Shown here: one piece after another, positions 10,147 through 18,324 of the stretch
How positions within the stretch are numbered: position 1 is the stretch's first letter
Layout: each line of letters begins with the position of its first letter
Source of the DNA: Variovorax sp. YR752
GTDB lineage: Bacteria > Pseudomonadota > Gammaproteobacteria > Burkholderiales > Burkholderiaceae_C
DNA length: 32,441 bases
NCBI GenBank assembly: GCA_945860785.1
Contig: CAMATD010000034.1
Coordinates: 1 to 32,441 of the forward strand
Direction of reading: 5' to 3'
Program-made: the position numbers and the translations under genes
The notes under the pieces: generated by a model
What the model was told of the DNA's origin: nothing
The model's input: only the letters and a program-made list of their open reading frames with translations
Databases searched by the model: none

Positions 10147-12419
10147 GCATCCCCCGCCGGATGGGCCGCGTGGCTGATCAGCGGCAGCTGGGCACCGGCA
10201 CGCTCGTCGGCCGCGCCTTCGCTCGCATCGTCGTCGCCCTGGCGCAGTTGCGCCTGGTAGAGCCGCCAGTAGGCACCCTGTTTCGCCATCAAGGCATCGT
10301 GCGGCCCGACCTCGACCACCTCGCCTCGGTCCATGACCACGAGGCGGTCGGCCTTGCGCAGCGTCGACAGGCGGTGCGCAATCGCGATGGTGGTGCGGCC
10401 CTGCACGAGGTTGTCGAGCGCCTTCTGGATTTCCTTTTCGGTCTCGGTGTCCACGGCCGAGGTGGCCTCGTCGAGGATCAGGATGCGCGGGTCGATCAAG
10501 AGGGCGCGCGCGATGCTGATGCGCTGGCGCTCGCCACCCGAAAGGCCCTGGCCGCGCTCGCCGACCAGCGAGTCGTAGCCATGCTGCAGCCGCAGGATGA
10601 AGTCGTGCGCGTGTGCGGCGCGCGCGGCGGCCACCACTTCTTCGCGCGTGGCGTCGGGCTTGCCGTAGGCGATGTTCTGCGCGATGGTGCCGAAGAACAG
10701 GAAGGGCTCCTGCAGCACCAACCCCACATGGCGCCGGTAGTCGGCCACGGCGAAGCGGCGGATGTCGGTGCCGTCGACCTTGATGGCGCCGTCGGTCACG
10801 TCGTAGAAGCGGCAGATCAGGTTGACCAGCGTGCTCTTGCCCGAACCGCTGTGGCCCACGAGGCCGATCATCTCGCCGGGCTCGATCACGAGGTCGAGGT
10901 TGTGAATCACGGCGCGCGAACCGTAGCGAAAGCCCAGCCCGCTCATCTCGATGCGCCCCTGCACGCGCTGGACCTTCACCGGGTTCGTCGGCTCGGGCAC
11001 GTTGCTCACATGGTCGAGGATGTCGAAGATGCGCTTGGCGCCGGCCGCCGCCTTCTGCGTGACCGAGACGATGCGGCTCATCGAGTCCATCCGCGTGTAG
11101 AAACGGCCGATGTAGGCGATGAAGGCCGTGAGCACACCCACCGTGATGCTGCCGCGCGCCACCTGCCAGATGCCGAAGCCCCAGACCACGAGCAGGCCGA
11201 TTTCGGTCAGCAGCGAGACGGTGGGCGTGAACACCGACCAGGTGCGGTTGAGCTTGTCGTTGACCTGCAGGTTGTAGGCGTTGGCGGTGCGGAAGCGGTC
11301 GGCCTCGCGGCGCTCCTGCGCAAAGGCCTTGACCACGCGGATGCCGGGGATGGTGTCGGCCAGCACGTTGGTCACCTCGGACCAGACGCGGTCGATCTTC
11401 TCGAAGCCGGTGCGCAGCCGGTCGCGCACGACATGAATCATCCAGGCGATGAAGGGCAGCGGCACCAGCGTGACCACCGCGAGCAGCGGGTTGATCGAGA
11501 TCAGGATGGCCGCGGTCATCACGATCATCAGCACGTCGTTGGCGAAATCGAGCGCGTGCAGCGACAGGAACACGTTGATGCGGTCGGTTTCCGAGCCGAT
11601 GCGCGACATCAGGTCGCCGGTGCGCTTGCCGCCGAAATAGTCGAGCGGCAGGGTCAGCAAGTGTTCGTAGGTGGTGGTGCGCAGGTCGGCGCCGATGCGC
11701 TCGGACACCAACGCCAGCAGGTAAGTACGCGCCCAACCCAGGCCCCAGCCCAGCAGCGCGGCCCCCAGCAGGCCGCTCAAGTAGAGGCCGACGCGGGACG
11801 GATCGATCTTCTGGCCGTTCTGGAACGGGATCAGGATGTCGTCCATCAGCGGGATGGTCAGGTACGGCGGCACCAGCGTGGCGGCGGTCGAGAGCAAGGT
11901 CAGGAAAAACCCTGCAAAGAGCTGCTTCCGATAGGGCTTGGCGAAACGGCCCAGTCGCAGCAGCACCCAGGTCGAGGGCGGGGTCTGGATCTCGGAATCG
12001 GCGGCCGGGTCGTCGCCCTCGACGACTTCTGCTGTCGCCTCGGCGACACCTGCCGCGCGCTGGCTGAACAGCTTGAGCAGACGCAATGCAAGGGCCTGGC
12101 TCGCCAATGTGTAACGCCAGCGCGCCAGACGGCCCTGGGCGCCGATCAGGTCGAGCGTGCCGACGCCCGAGTGGTCGGCCAGAAGCAGTTCGAGGGAGGG
12201 ATCTGTTAGTGGCCACTCACGCCATTCGCCGCCGGGCTCCAGGGCAATCAGCCTCTGGTCAGTCAAGGCGACTAGGCCGGAGGCGAAACGAAGTTCGTGG
12301 TCAAGGTCAACCGACAGTATTACCAGAACGTTTTCCGCGACTGCGAGCCGGTTTTTCAGAGCCTCTGAAGCCGCCTCTGTTTCGCCCTCCCGGGTGCCGA
12401 CTGGATCGTGATGTTGCAT
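10143..12419 (-). CDS. Cyanophycin-locus ABC exporter, fused membrane and ATPase domains
   Basis: This 758-residue protein is a type IV ABC half-transporter with an unusual N-terminal extension of about 160 residues. The extension contains LVALTDQRLIALEPGG, which resembles a bacterial PH-like domain. A six-helix exporter domain follows, starting near LVPPYLTIPLMDDILIP and including YFGGKRTGDLMSRIGSETDR. The ATPase has Walker [13 protein letters not shown] (about residue 522), signature LSGGERQRISIARALL (about 625) and Walker B ILILDEATSAVDTE (about 646). Start ATG 12419 is preferred over upstream in-frame codons because upstream residues look non-coding and GAGA lies about 8 bases before it. 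It is divergent from cphA' with 139 bp between. The exported substrate is unknown; a product linked to cyanophycin metabolism is inferred from position. Confidence 0.85.
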   Translation of the reverse strand: MQHHDPVGTREGETEAASEALKNRLAVAENVLVILSVDLDHELRFASGLVALTDQRLIALEPGGEWREWPLTDPSLELLLADHSGVGTLDLIGAQGRLARWRYTLASQALALRLLKLFSQRAAGVAEATAEVVEGDDPAADSEIQTPPSTWVLLRLGRFAKPYRKQLFAGFFLTLLSTAATLVPPYLTIPLMDDILIPFQNGQKIDPSRVGLYLSGLLGAALLGWGLGWARTYLLALVSERIGADLRTTTYEHLLTLPLDYFGGKRTGDLMSRIGSETDRINVFLSLHALDFANDVLMIVMTAAILISINPLLAVVTLVPLPFIAWMIHVVRDRLRTGFEKIDRVWSEVTNVLADTIPGIRVVKAFAQERREADRFRTANAYNLQVNDKLNRTWSVFTPTVSLLTEIGLLVVWGFGIWQVARGSITVGVLTAFIAYIGRFYTRMDSMSRIVSVTQKAAAGAKRIFDILDHVSNVPEPTNPVKVQRVQGRIEMSGLGFRYGSRAVIHNLDLVIEPGEMIGLVGHSGSGKSTLVNLICRFYDVTDGAIKVDGTDIRRFAVADYRRHVGLVLQEPFLFFGTIAQNIAYGKPDATREEVVAAARAAHAHDFILRLQHGYDSLVGERGQGLSGGERQRISIARALLIDPRILILDEATSAVDTETEKEIQKALDNLVQGRTTIAIAHRLSTLRKADRLVVMDRGEVVEVGPHDALMAKQGAYWRLYQAQLRQGDDDASEGAADERAGAQLPLISHAAHPAGDA

Positions 12420-12558
12420 TGTGTTTCTCTGACTCTTGCCCGTCGCGGGCCGCATGGACCGCGTCATGGCGTCCTTTGTCGGGCGCCGATTCTGACTGAT
12501 TGCCATGGGCGCGCTTGAAGGCGCCGTGGTGCTCGGCCAAAGCACATCGAACGTTTGC

Positions 12559-14796
12559 ATGACCCGTTTCGACGACATCCGCCTGCTGCGCATCAACTAT
12601 TTGCGCGGCCCCAACCTCTGGACCTACCGTCCGGTGCTCGAAGTCTGGCTCGATCTGGGCCAACTGGAAGACTACCCCTCTAACAAGATCGACGGCTTCA
12701 CCGACCGCCTGACCGGCCTGCTGCCGGCGCTCATCGAGCACCACTGCGGCGTGGGCGAACGCGGCGGCTTCATCCAGCGGCTGACCGAAGGCACCTGGTC
12801 GGGCCACGTGCTCGAACACGTGGTGATCGAACTGCTGAACCTGGCCGGCATGCCGACCGGCTTCGGGCAAACCCGCAGTACCTCAGAGCACGGCGTCTAC
12901 CGCATGGTGTTCCGCGCGCGCGACGAGCAGGTGGCCCGGGTGGCGCTGGCCGAAGGCCACCGCCTGCTGATGGCAGCCATCAACAACGACCCCTTCGGCG
13001 CCGACGACGTGCAGAAAGCGGTCGATGCGGTCAAGGTCAAGGTCGAAGACTGCTACCTCGGTCCGAGCACCGCCGCCATCGTGTCCGCCGCTACCGACCG
13101 CGGCATTCCGCACATGCGGCTGAACAGCGGCAACCTCGTGCAACTGGGCTACGGCGCCAACCAGCAGCGCATCTGGACCGCCGAGACCGACTACACCAGC
13201 GCCATCGGCGAATCGATCGCCAGCGACAAGGAACTGACCAAGTCCCTGCTCGCGAGCTGCGGCGTGCCGGTGCCTGAAGGCCAGGTGGTCGCCACCGCCG
13301 AAGAAGCCTGGGAAGCCGCCGAAGACATCGGCCTGCCGGTGGTCGTGAAGCCCTCGGACGCCAACCACGGCCGCGGCGTGTCGCTCGAACTGACGACCCG
13401 CGAAGAAGTCATGGCCGCCTTCGCGGTCGCCGAGCCCGAAGGCAGCGACGTGATGGTCGAGCGCTTCATCCGCGGCCACGAGCACCGCCTGCTGGTGGTG
13501 GGCGGCGAAGTGGTCGCAGCCGCGCGCGGCGAGATCATCACCGTGACCGGAGACGGCAAGCTCAGCGTGGCCGATCTCATCGAAAAACAGCTCAACGGCG
13601 ACCCCCGCCGCGGCGCCGAAGAGGAATACCCGCTCGACCTGATCGTGCTGTCCACCGACGCCAAGCTGCAGCTCGAACTCAAGCGCCAGGAACTGGACGG
13701 CGCTTCGGTGCCCGCTGCCGGCCGCGTGGTCACGATCCAGCGCAACGGCAACATGGCCAACGACTGCACCGACCAGGTCCACCCCGAAGTGGCGCACGCC
13801 GCCGTGCTGGCCGCGCGCGTCGTCGGCCTTGACATCGCCGGCATCGACCTCGTGGCGCTGGACATCTCCAAGCCGCTCGGCCCGCAGCGCGGCGCCATCG
13901 TCGAAGTCAACGCCGGCCCCGGCCTGCTGATGCATCTGAAGCCGGCCGTCGGCTCGCCGCGCCCCGTGGGCCGTGCGATCTGCGACCACCTGTTCCCCAA
14001 CGACGCACTAGGCCGCATTCCCGTGGTCGGCGTGGCCGGCTCGCAGGACACCGCCGTGCTCGCGCGCCTGGTCGCCTGGCTGATCAACCTGGGCGGCCGC
14101 CATACCGGCCTCGCCTGCCGCGACGGCCTGTTCCTCGAGCGCCGCCGCGTCGATGCGCGCAACAGCGCCAACTGGGACGCCGGCCACCGCCTGCTCGTGA
14201 ACCGCGCCGTCGAAGCCGTGGTGATCGAGAACGGCGCCGAAACCATCCTGCGCGACGGCCTCGCCTACGACCGCTGCGAAGTCGGCATCGTGACCGACCT
14301 CGAAGGCGCCGAAGCGCTCGCCGACTACGACATCACCGAGAGCGACCAGATGGTCAAGGTGCTGCGCACGCAGGTCGACGTGGTGCTCAGCGAAGGCACG
14401 GCCGTGCTGAACGCGGGCGATCCGCGCGTGGCCGGCCTCGCGCCGCTTTGCGACGGTGCCGTCATTCTTTACGCCGCCGATCCGCAGGCCGCTGCGCTCA
14501 CCGCGCACCAGTCCGCCGGCGGCAAGGCCGTGCTGGTGCGGCAGGACCGCGTGGTGCTGGCCAACGGCAGCAGCGAATCCTTCCTGCCGGGCCTCGGCCG
14601 CCTGACCATCTGGCGTGCCACCCATGCCGGCGTGAGTCTCGAAAGCCTGCTGGCGGCCGTGGCCGCCGCCTGGGCGATGGGCATTCCGCTGAACCTGATC
14701 GGCGCCGGCGTCGAAGCCTTCGAGGCCGACCTGCAGGCCGCGCTGGCCTCGCTGCAGCTGTCGCAAACCCAGCCCCTCCAACCCCAACTTGCCTGA
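12559..14796 (+). CDS. cphA': Cyanophycin synthetase-like protein CphA' with decayed Mur-ligase half
   Basis: This 745-residue homologue of cyanophycin synthetase keeps the N-terminal domain (RINYLRGPNLWTYRPV; SGHVLEHVVIEL) and an apparently intact ATP-grasp domain (VVVKPSDANHGRGVS with Lys264; EVNAGPGLLMH with Glu449). In the Mur-ligase domain the P-loop is gone: GVAGSQDTAVL (Ser495-Gln-Asp-Thr) stands where CphA has GTNGKTTT. The C-terminal Mur lobe is absent, making the protein about 110 residues shorter than its neighbour. It should bind ATP only in the ATP-grasp domain. That recalls cyanobacterial CphA2, which polymerises beta-Asp-Arg dipeptides with an inactive M domain. Start ATG 12559 is chosen because family similarity begins at MTRFDDIRLLR; an in-frame ATG at 12505 is less likely. 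It is followed by cphA after 41 bp. Confidence 0.9.
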   Translation: MTRFDDIRLLRINYLRGPNLWTYRPVLEVWLDLGQLEDYPSNKIDGFTDRLTGLLPALIEHHCGVGERGGFIQRLTEGTWSGHVLEHVVIELLNLAGMPTGFGQTRSTSEHGVYRMVFRARDEQVARVALAEGHRLLMAAINNDPFGADDVQKAVDAVKVKVEDCYLGPSTAAIVSAATDRGIPHMRLNSGNLVQLGYGANQQRIWTAETDYTSAIGESIASDKELTKSLLASCGVPVPEGQVVATAEEAWEAAEDIGLPVVVKPSDANHGRGVSLELTTREEVMAAFAVAEPEGSDVMVERFIRGHEHRLLVVGGEVVAAARGEIITVTGDGKLSVADLIEKQLNGDPRRGAEEEYPLDLIVLSTDAKLQLELKRQELDGASVPAAGRVVTIQRNGNMANDCTDQVHPEVAHAAVLAARVVGLDIAGIDLVALDISKPLGPQRGAIVEVNAGPGLLMHLKPAVGSPRPVGRAICDHLFPNDALGRIPVVGVAGSQDTAVLARLVAWLINLGGRHTGLACRDGLFLERRRVDARNSANWDAGHRLLVNRAVEAVVIENGAETILRDGLAYDRCEVGIVTDLEGAEALADYDITESDQMVKVLRTQVDVVLSEGTAVLNAGDPRVAGLAPLCDGAVILYAADPQAAALTAHQSAGGKAVLVRQDRVVLANGSSESFLPGLGRLTIWRATHAGVSLESLLAAVAAAWAMGIPLNLIGAGVEAFEADLQAALASLQLSQTQPLQPQLA

Positions 14797-14837
14797 GGCC
14801 TTGCGCCTCTCGCCAGACCGCAAGCCTTCGTAGCCCC

Positions 14838-17405
14838 ATGAAAGTCACCCGCATCCGAGCCCTTCGCGGGCCCAATCTCTGGAGCCGCCACACCGCCATC
14901 GAGGCGGTCGTGGCCTGCGAAGGCGATGAGAACGCCATCAGCAAGCTGGCCGGCTTCGAGGCGCGCCTGCGCGCCCGCTTCCCGACCATCGGCGAACTGC
15001 ACCCGATGGTGCTGGGCCAGCCGCTGGCGCTTGCCCATGTGCTCGAAAACGCCGCCGTGGCGCTGCAGGCCCAGGCCGGCTGTGCCGTCAACTTCGGCCA
15101 CACCGCACAAACGGTGGAAGATGGCGTCTACCAGGTCACCTTCCAGTACAGCGAAGAAGCCGTCGGCCGTCGCGCGATCGCGCTGGCCGAGGAGCTCATC
15201 GCCGCCGCACAGGCCGACACGCCCTTCGACGCCACCGCCGCCATCACCGAGCTGCGCGACCTCGACGAATCCGAACGCCTCGGCCCGAGCACCGGCTCCA
15301 TCGTCGATGCCGCCGTGGCGCGCGGCATTCCCTACCGCCGCCTCACGAGCGGCAGCCTGGTGCAGTTCGGCTGGGGCTCCAAGCAGCGCCGCATCCAGGC
15401 CGCCGAGGTCGACAGCACCAGCGGCGTGGCCGAGGCCATCGCGCAGGACAAGGAACTGACCAAGCAGTTGCTCAACGCCGCCGGCGTGCCGGTGCCGCTG
15501 GGCCGCCCGGTCAGCAGCGCCGAAGACGGCTGGGCCGCGGCGCAGGAAATCGGCCTGCCGGTCGTGGTCAAGCCGCAGGACGGTAACCAGGGCAAGGGCG
15601 TCACCGTCAACATCGTCACGCAGGAGCAACTGACCTCGGCCTACGACTCGGCCGCCGTCTATGGCGAGGTGATGGTCGAGAAATTCCTGCCGGGCTTCGA
15701 CTTCCGTCTGCTGGTGGTCGGCGACCGCCTCGTGGCCGCCGCGCGGCGCGATCCGCCGCAGGTGATCGGCGACGGCAGCCTGACCGTGCGCCAGCTCGTG
15801 GACACCGTCAACCTCGACCCGCGCCGCGGCGAGGGCCACGCCACCTCGCTCACCAAGATCCGCCTGGACGACATCGCGATCGGCCGGCTCGAAGCCCAGG
15901 GCCTCACGCCCGACAGCGTGCCCGAACGCGGCCAGCGCGTGGTGCTGCGCAACAATGCCAACCTTTCCACCGGCGGCACCGCCACCGACGTGACCGACAC
16001 CGTGCACCCCGAAGTGGCCGCGCGCGCGGTCGATGCGGCGCAGATGGTCGGCCTGCACATCTGCGGCGTCGACATGGTCTGCGAGAACGTGCTGCGCCCG
16101 CTCGAGGAGCAGCACGGCGGCGTGGTCGAAGTCAACGCCGCGCCCGGCCTGCGCATGCACATCTCGCCCTCGTTCGGCCGCGGCCGCGCGGTCGGCGAAG
16201 CGGTGATGGACACGATGTTCGCCCACGGCGACGACGGCCGCATCCCCGTGGTCGCCGTGACCGGCACCAACGGCAAGACCACCACCGCGCGCCTCATCAA
16301 CCACCTGCTCACGTCGAGCGGCCTGCGCACCGGCATGACCAACACCGACGGCGTGTACGTCGACGGCCGCCAGACCGACAGCGGCGACTGCAGCGGCCCC
16401 AAGAGCGCGCGCAACGTGCTGATGCACCCCGACGTGGACGCGGCCGTGTTCGAAGTGGCGCGCGGCGGCGTGCTGCGCGAGGGCCTCGGCTTCGACCGTT
16501 GCCAGGTGGCCGTGGTCACCAACATCGGCAGCGGCGATCACCTCGGCCTGAACTACATCACCACCGTCGAAGACCTCGCGGTGTTGAAGCGCGTGATCGT
16601 GCGCAACGTGGCGGCCGACGGCTACGCGGTGCTCAACGCGGCCGACGTGAACGTCGCCGCCATGGTGGCCGGCTGCCCCGGCCATGTGATCTTCTTCACC
16701 GCCGACCGCATGCATTCCGTGATGGCCACGCACCGCGCACAGGGCAAGCGCACCGTGTACGTCGACCAGGACACGCTGGTCGCGGCCGAAGGCTCATGGC
16801 GCGAACGCATCCCGCTGCGCGACGTGCCCATCACGCGCAACGGCACCATCGGCTTCCAGGTCGACAACGTGATGGCCTCGGTGGCCGCGGCCTGGGCCGT
16901 GGGCCTCGACTGGGACACCATCCGCAGCGGCCTCGCGAGCTTCATGAACGACGCGGCCGGTGTGCCCGGACGTTTCAACGTCATGGACTACCGCGGCGCC
17001 ACCGTGATCGCCGACTACGGCCACAACACCGACGCGATGCGCGCGCTGGTCTCGGCCGTCGACACGATGCCCGCCAACAAGCGCTCGGTGGTCATCAGCG
17101 GCGCGGGCGACCGGCGCGATTCGGACATCCGCGACCAGACGGCCATCCTCGGCGAAACCTTCGACGACGTGATCCTCTACCAGGATGCCGCGCAAAGGGG
17201 CCGCGCCGACGGCGAAGTCATGGCGCTGCTGCGCCAGGGACTGCAGGGTGCGGCGCGCACGCGCTACATCGACGAGATTCGCGGCGAGTTCGTCGCCATC
17301 GACACCGCATTGGCCCGCCTGCAGCCCGGCGACCTGTCTTTGATCCTCGTCGACCAGGTTGAGGAAGCGCTCGCTCACCTGGCGCAGCGCATCGCCGCAG
17401 GCTGA
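14838..17405 (+). CDS. cphA: Cyanophycin synthetase CphA
   Basis: CphA builds multi-L-arginyl-poly-L-aspartate by adding Asp to the backbone (ATP-grasp domain) and Arg to its side chain (Mur-ligase domain), one ATP each. The 855-residue length is normal. The N-terminal domain starts MKVTRIRALRGPNLW. The ATP-grasp domain has VVVKPQDGNQGKGV (Lys245) and EVNAAPGLRMH. The Mur domain has P-loop GTNGKTTT at residues 476-483, then TNTDGVYVDG, EVARGGVLREGLGFDRC, TNIGSGDHLG and a complete C-terminal lobe (PGRFNVMDYRG, ADYGHNTDAMRA, SGAGDRRDSD). It is the second gene of a two-gene operon with cphA'. Cyanophycinase and isoaspartyl dipeptidase genes are not in the window. Confidence 0.96.
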   Translation: MKVTRIRALRGPNLWSRHTAIEAVVACEGDENAISKLAGFEARLRARFPTIGELHPMVLGQPLALAHVLENAAVALQAQAGCAVNFGHTAQTVEDGVYQVTFQYSEEAVGRRAIALAEELIAAAQADTPFDATAAITELRDLDESERLGPSTGSIVDAAVARGIPYRRLTSGSLVQFGWGSKQRRIQAAEVDSTSGVAEAIAQDKELTKQLLNAAGVPVPLGRPVSSAEDGWAAAQEIGLPVVVKPQDGNQGKGVTVNIVTQEQLTSAYDSAAVYGEVMVEKFLPGFDFRLLVVGDRLVAAARRDPPQVIGDGSLTVRQLVDTVNLDPRRGEGHATSLTKIRLDDIAIGRLEAQGLTPDSVPERGQRVVLRNNANLSTGGTATDVTDTVHPEVAARAVDAAQMVGLHICGVDMVCENVLRPLEEQHGGVVEVNAAPGLRMHISPSFGRGRAVGEAVMDTMFAHGDDGRIPVVAVTGTNGKTTTARLINHLLTSSGLRTGMTNTDGVYVDGRQTDSGDCSGPKSARNVLMHPDVDAAVFEVARGGVLREGLGFDRCQVAVVTNIGSGDHLGLNYITTVEDLAVLKRVIVRNVAADGYAVLNAADVNVAAMVAGCPGHVIFFTADRMHSVMATHRAQGKRTVYVDQDTLVAAEGSWRERIPLRDVPITRNGTIGFQVDNVMASVAAAWAVGLDWDTIRSGLASFMNDAAGVPGRFNVMDYRGATVIADYGHNTDAMRALVSAVDTMPANKRSVVISGAGDRRDSDIRDQTAILGETFDDVILYQDAAQRGRADGEVMALLRQGLQGAARTRYIDEIRGEFVAIDTALARLQPGDLSLILVDQVEEALAHLAQRIAAG

Positions 17406-17570
17406 CGGCAGCCTTGCCGTACACGTCCCACACGAAGGGGCGCGTCCGGCGCGTCCGGCCCGGCCTGCAGAGTGCGCTGTCCCACAGCCCACCCGCAACC
17501 GCCAAATCCACACTGTTGCTCCGGTCGCACCCTTCGGAGTCTGAAGAGTGCGCCCCAACCAGGAGCACCC

Positions 17571-18053
17571 ATGACAACAAGATTCCGTTCCATTCTTTCC
17601 GCCGCCGCTCTCTTTGCTGCCGGTGGCTTCTTCGTCCTTGGCACGCCGCTGACCCATGCGCAGGCGCCGGGCTCCGAAGCCCGCATGCAGAGGGAACGCG
17701 CGGTCTGCGACGGTGTCCAGCAAGACCGTGCCGCCTGCCTGCGTGAAGCCGGCGCCGCGCGCCAGGAAGCGGGGCGCAACGGCCTCACGACGCCCAGCGC
17801 CGGCCGTGAAGACGCCAACGCACTCGCCCGCTGCCGCGAGCAACCCGCAGCCGACCGCGCCGACTGCGAAGCCCGCATGCGGGGCGGCGCACGCACCACG
17901 ACCGAAGGCAGCGTGATGGGCGGCGGCGTGATCCGCGAGTCGGTCACCACCATCGTGATGCCGGGTCCGACCCGAGGCGATGACCCCGGTTGTCATAGAA
18001 CTGTCATAAAAGGCATGAGGGTGCTAGCTATAGTTCCCGGTTACTGCCACTGA
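17571..18053 (+). CDS. Small secreted hypothetical protein
   Basis: I do not recognise this 160-residue protein. It starts with a clear signal peptide (RFRSILSAAALFAAGGFFVL, cleavage near THAQA) after an AGGAGC ribosome-binding site. The mature part is rich in Arg, Ala and Glu, with pairs of cysteines in similar settings (RAVCDGVQQDRAACLREAG and ALARCREQPAADRADCEAR), suggesting a short internal duplication with disulphides. The last 25 or so residues look unlike the rest, and their DNA contains a Pho box for the next gene. The true C-terminus may therefore have been altered by a frameshift, or the gene may simply run into the promoter. The 165 bp between cphA and this gene (17406-17570) holds nothing I can identify apart from the ribosome-binding site. 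Confidence 0.7.
   Translation: MTTRFRSILSAAALFAAGGFFVLGTPLTHAQAPGSEARMQRERAVCDGVQQDRAACLREAGAARQEAGRNGLTTPSAGREDANALARCREQPAADRADCEARMRGGARTTTEGSVMGGGVIRESVTTIVMPGPTRGDDPGCHRTVIKGMRVLAIVPGYCH
17990..18034 (+). promoter_or_regulatory. Pho box and -10 element upstream of the 84-residue protein
   Basis: Positions 17990-18007 read TTGTCATAGAACTGTCAT, matching the Pho box consensus (CTGTCATAWAWCTGTCAY) at 16 of 18 positions, with two direct TGTCAT repeats 11 bp apart. A TATAGT hexamer follows at 18029-18034, 21 bp after the box. In classical Pho promoters the spacing is about 10 bp, so the extra 11 bp equals one more half-site turn. The ATG of the downstream gene is at 18067. The site overlaps the 3' end of the preceding reading frame. 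Confidence 0.75.
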
Positions 18054-18066
18054 GGAACTCTTTCCC

Positions 18067-18321
18067 ATGAATGCCATCAAGGTCGCTCGCCGATTCATAG
18101 AAACGGACCCGGCCAACGAATCGGCCAAGATCTTGGCCCAGCTCGTGTTGGCTCTCGAGTCCGAACGCAGCTTCGAGCTGGTCACGCTCTACAGCCTCGA
18201 CTACAAGAGCTTCGAACTCGCCATGGACATCCTCAAGGAATGGCGCCTCGATCGCTACTACGCCAGCAAGTCCAAGCTGTTCGACCTGTCGCTTCAGGTC
18301 ACCGAACTCGAAAAGAGCTAG
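18067..18321 (+). CDS. Small cytoplasmic protein of unknown function, probably Pho-regulated
   Basis: This 84-residue soluble protein (starts MNAIKVARRFIETDP, ends LQVTELEKS) has no signal peptide or membrane segment and appears mostly helical, with a balanced charged composition. Sequence such as FELVTLYSLDYKSFELAMDI and EWRLDRYYASKSKLFDL looks like a well-ordered real protein rather than a chance frame. I do not recognise the family. GAGGA at 18052-18056 is a good ribosome-binding site, overlapping the stop of the upstream gene. A strong Pho box and a TATAGT -10 lie upstream, so expression under phosphate limitation is likely. It is convergent with the DapA-family gene, with 3 bases between the stops. 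Confidence 0.8.
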   Translation: MNAIKVARRFIETDPANESAKILAQLVLALESERSFELVTLYSLDYKSFELAMDILKEWRLDRYYASKSKLFDLSLQVTELEKS

Positions 18322-18324
18322 CTT

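Noticed and set aside
10080..12209. A 709-codon plus-strand frame opposite the ABC exporter
   Set aside because: It is low-complexity antisense; the minus strand encodes an exporter with all ATPase motifs.
12505..12558. Upstream start for cphA' adding 18 residues
   Set aside because: The added residues show no family character, and similarity begins at the ATG at 12559.
14469..16733. A 754-codon open frame on the minus strand opposite cphA
   Set aside because: Composition (His, Val, Asp and Gly runs) is that of an antisense shadow; cphA on the plus strand has clear motifs throughout.
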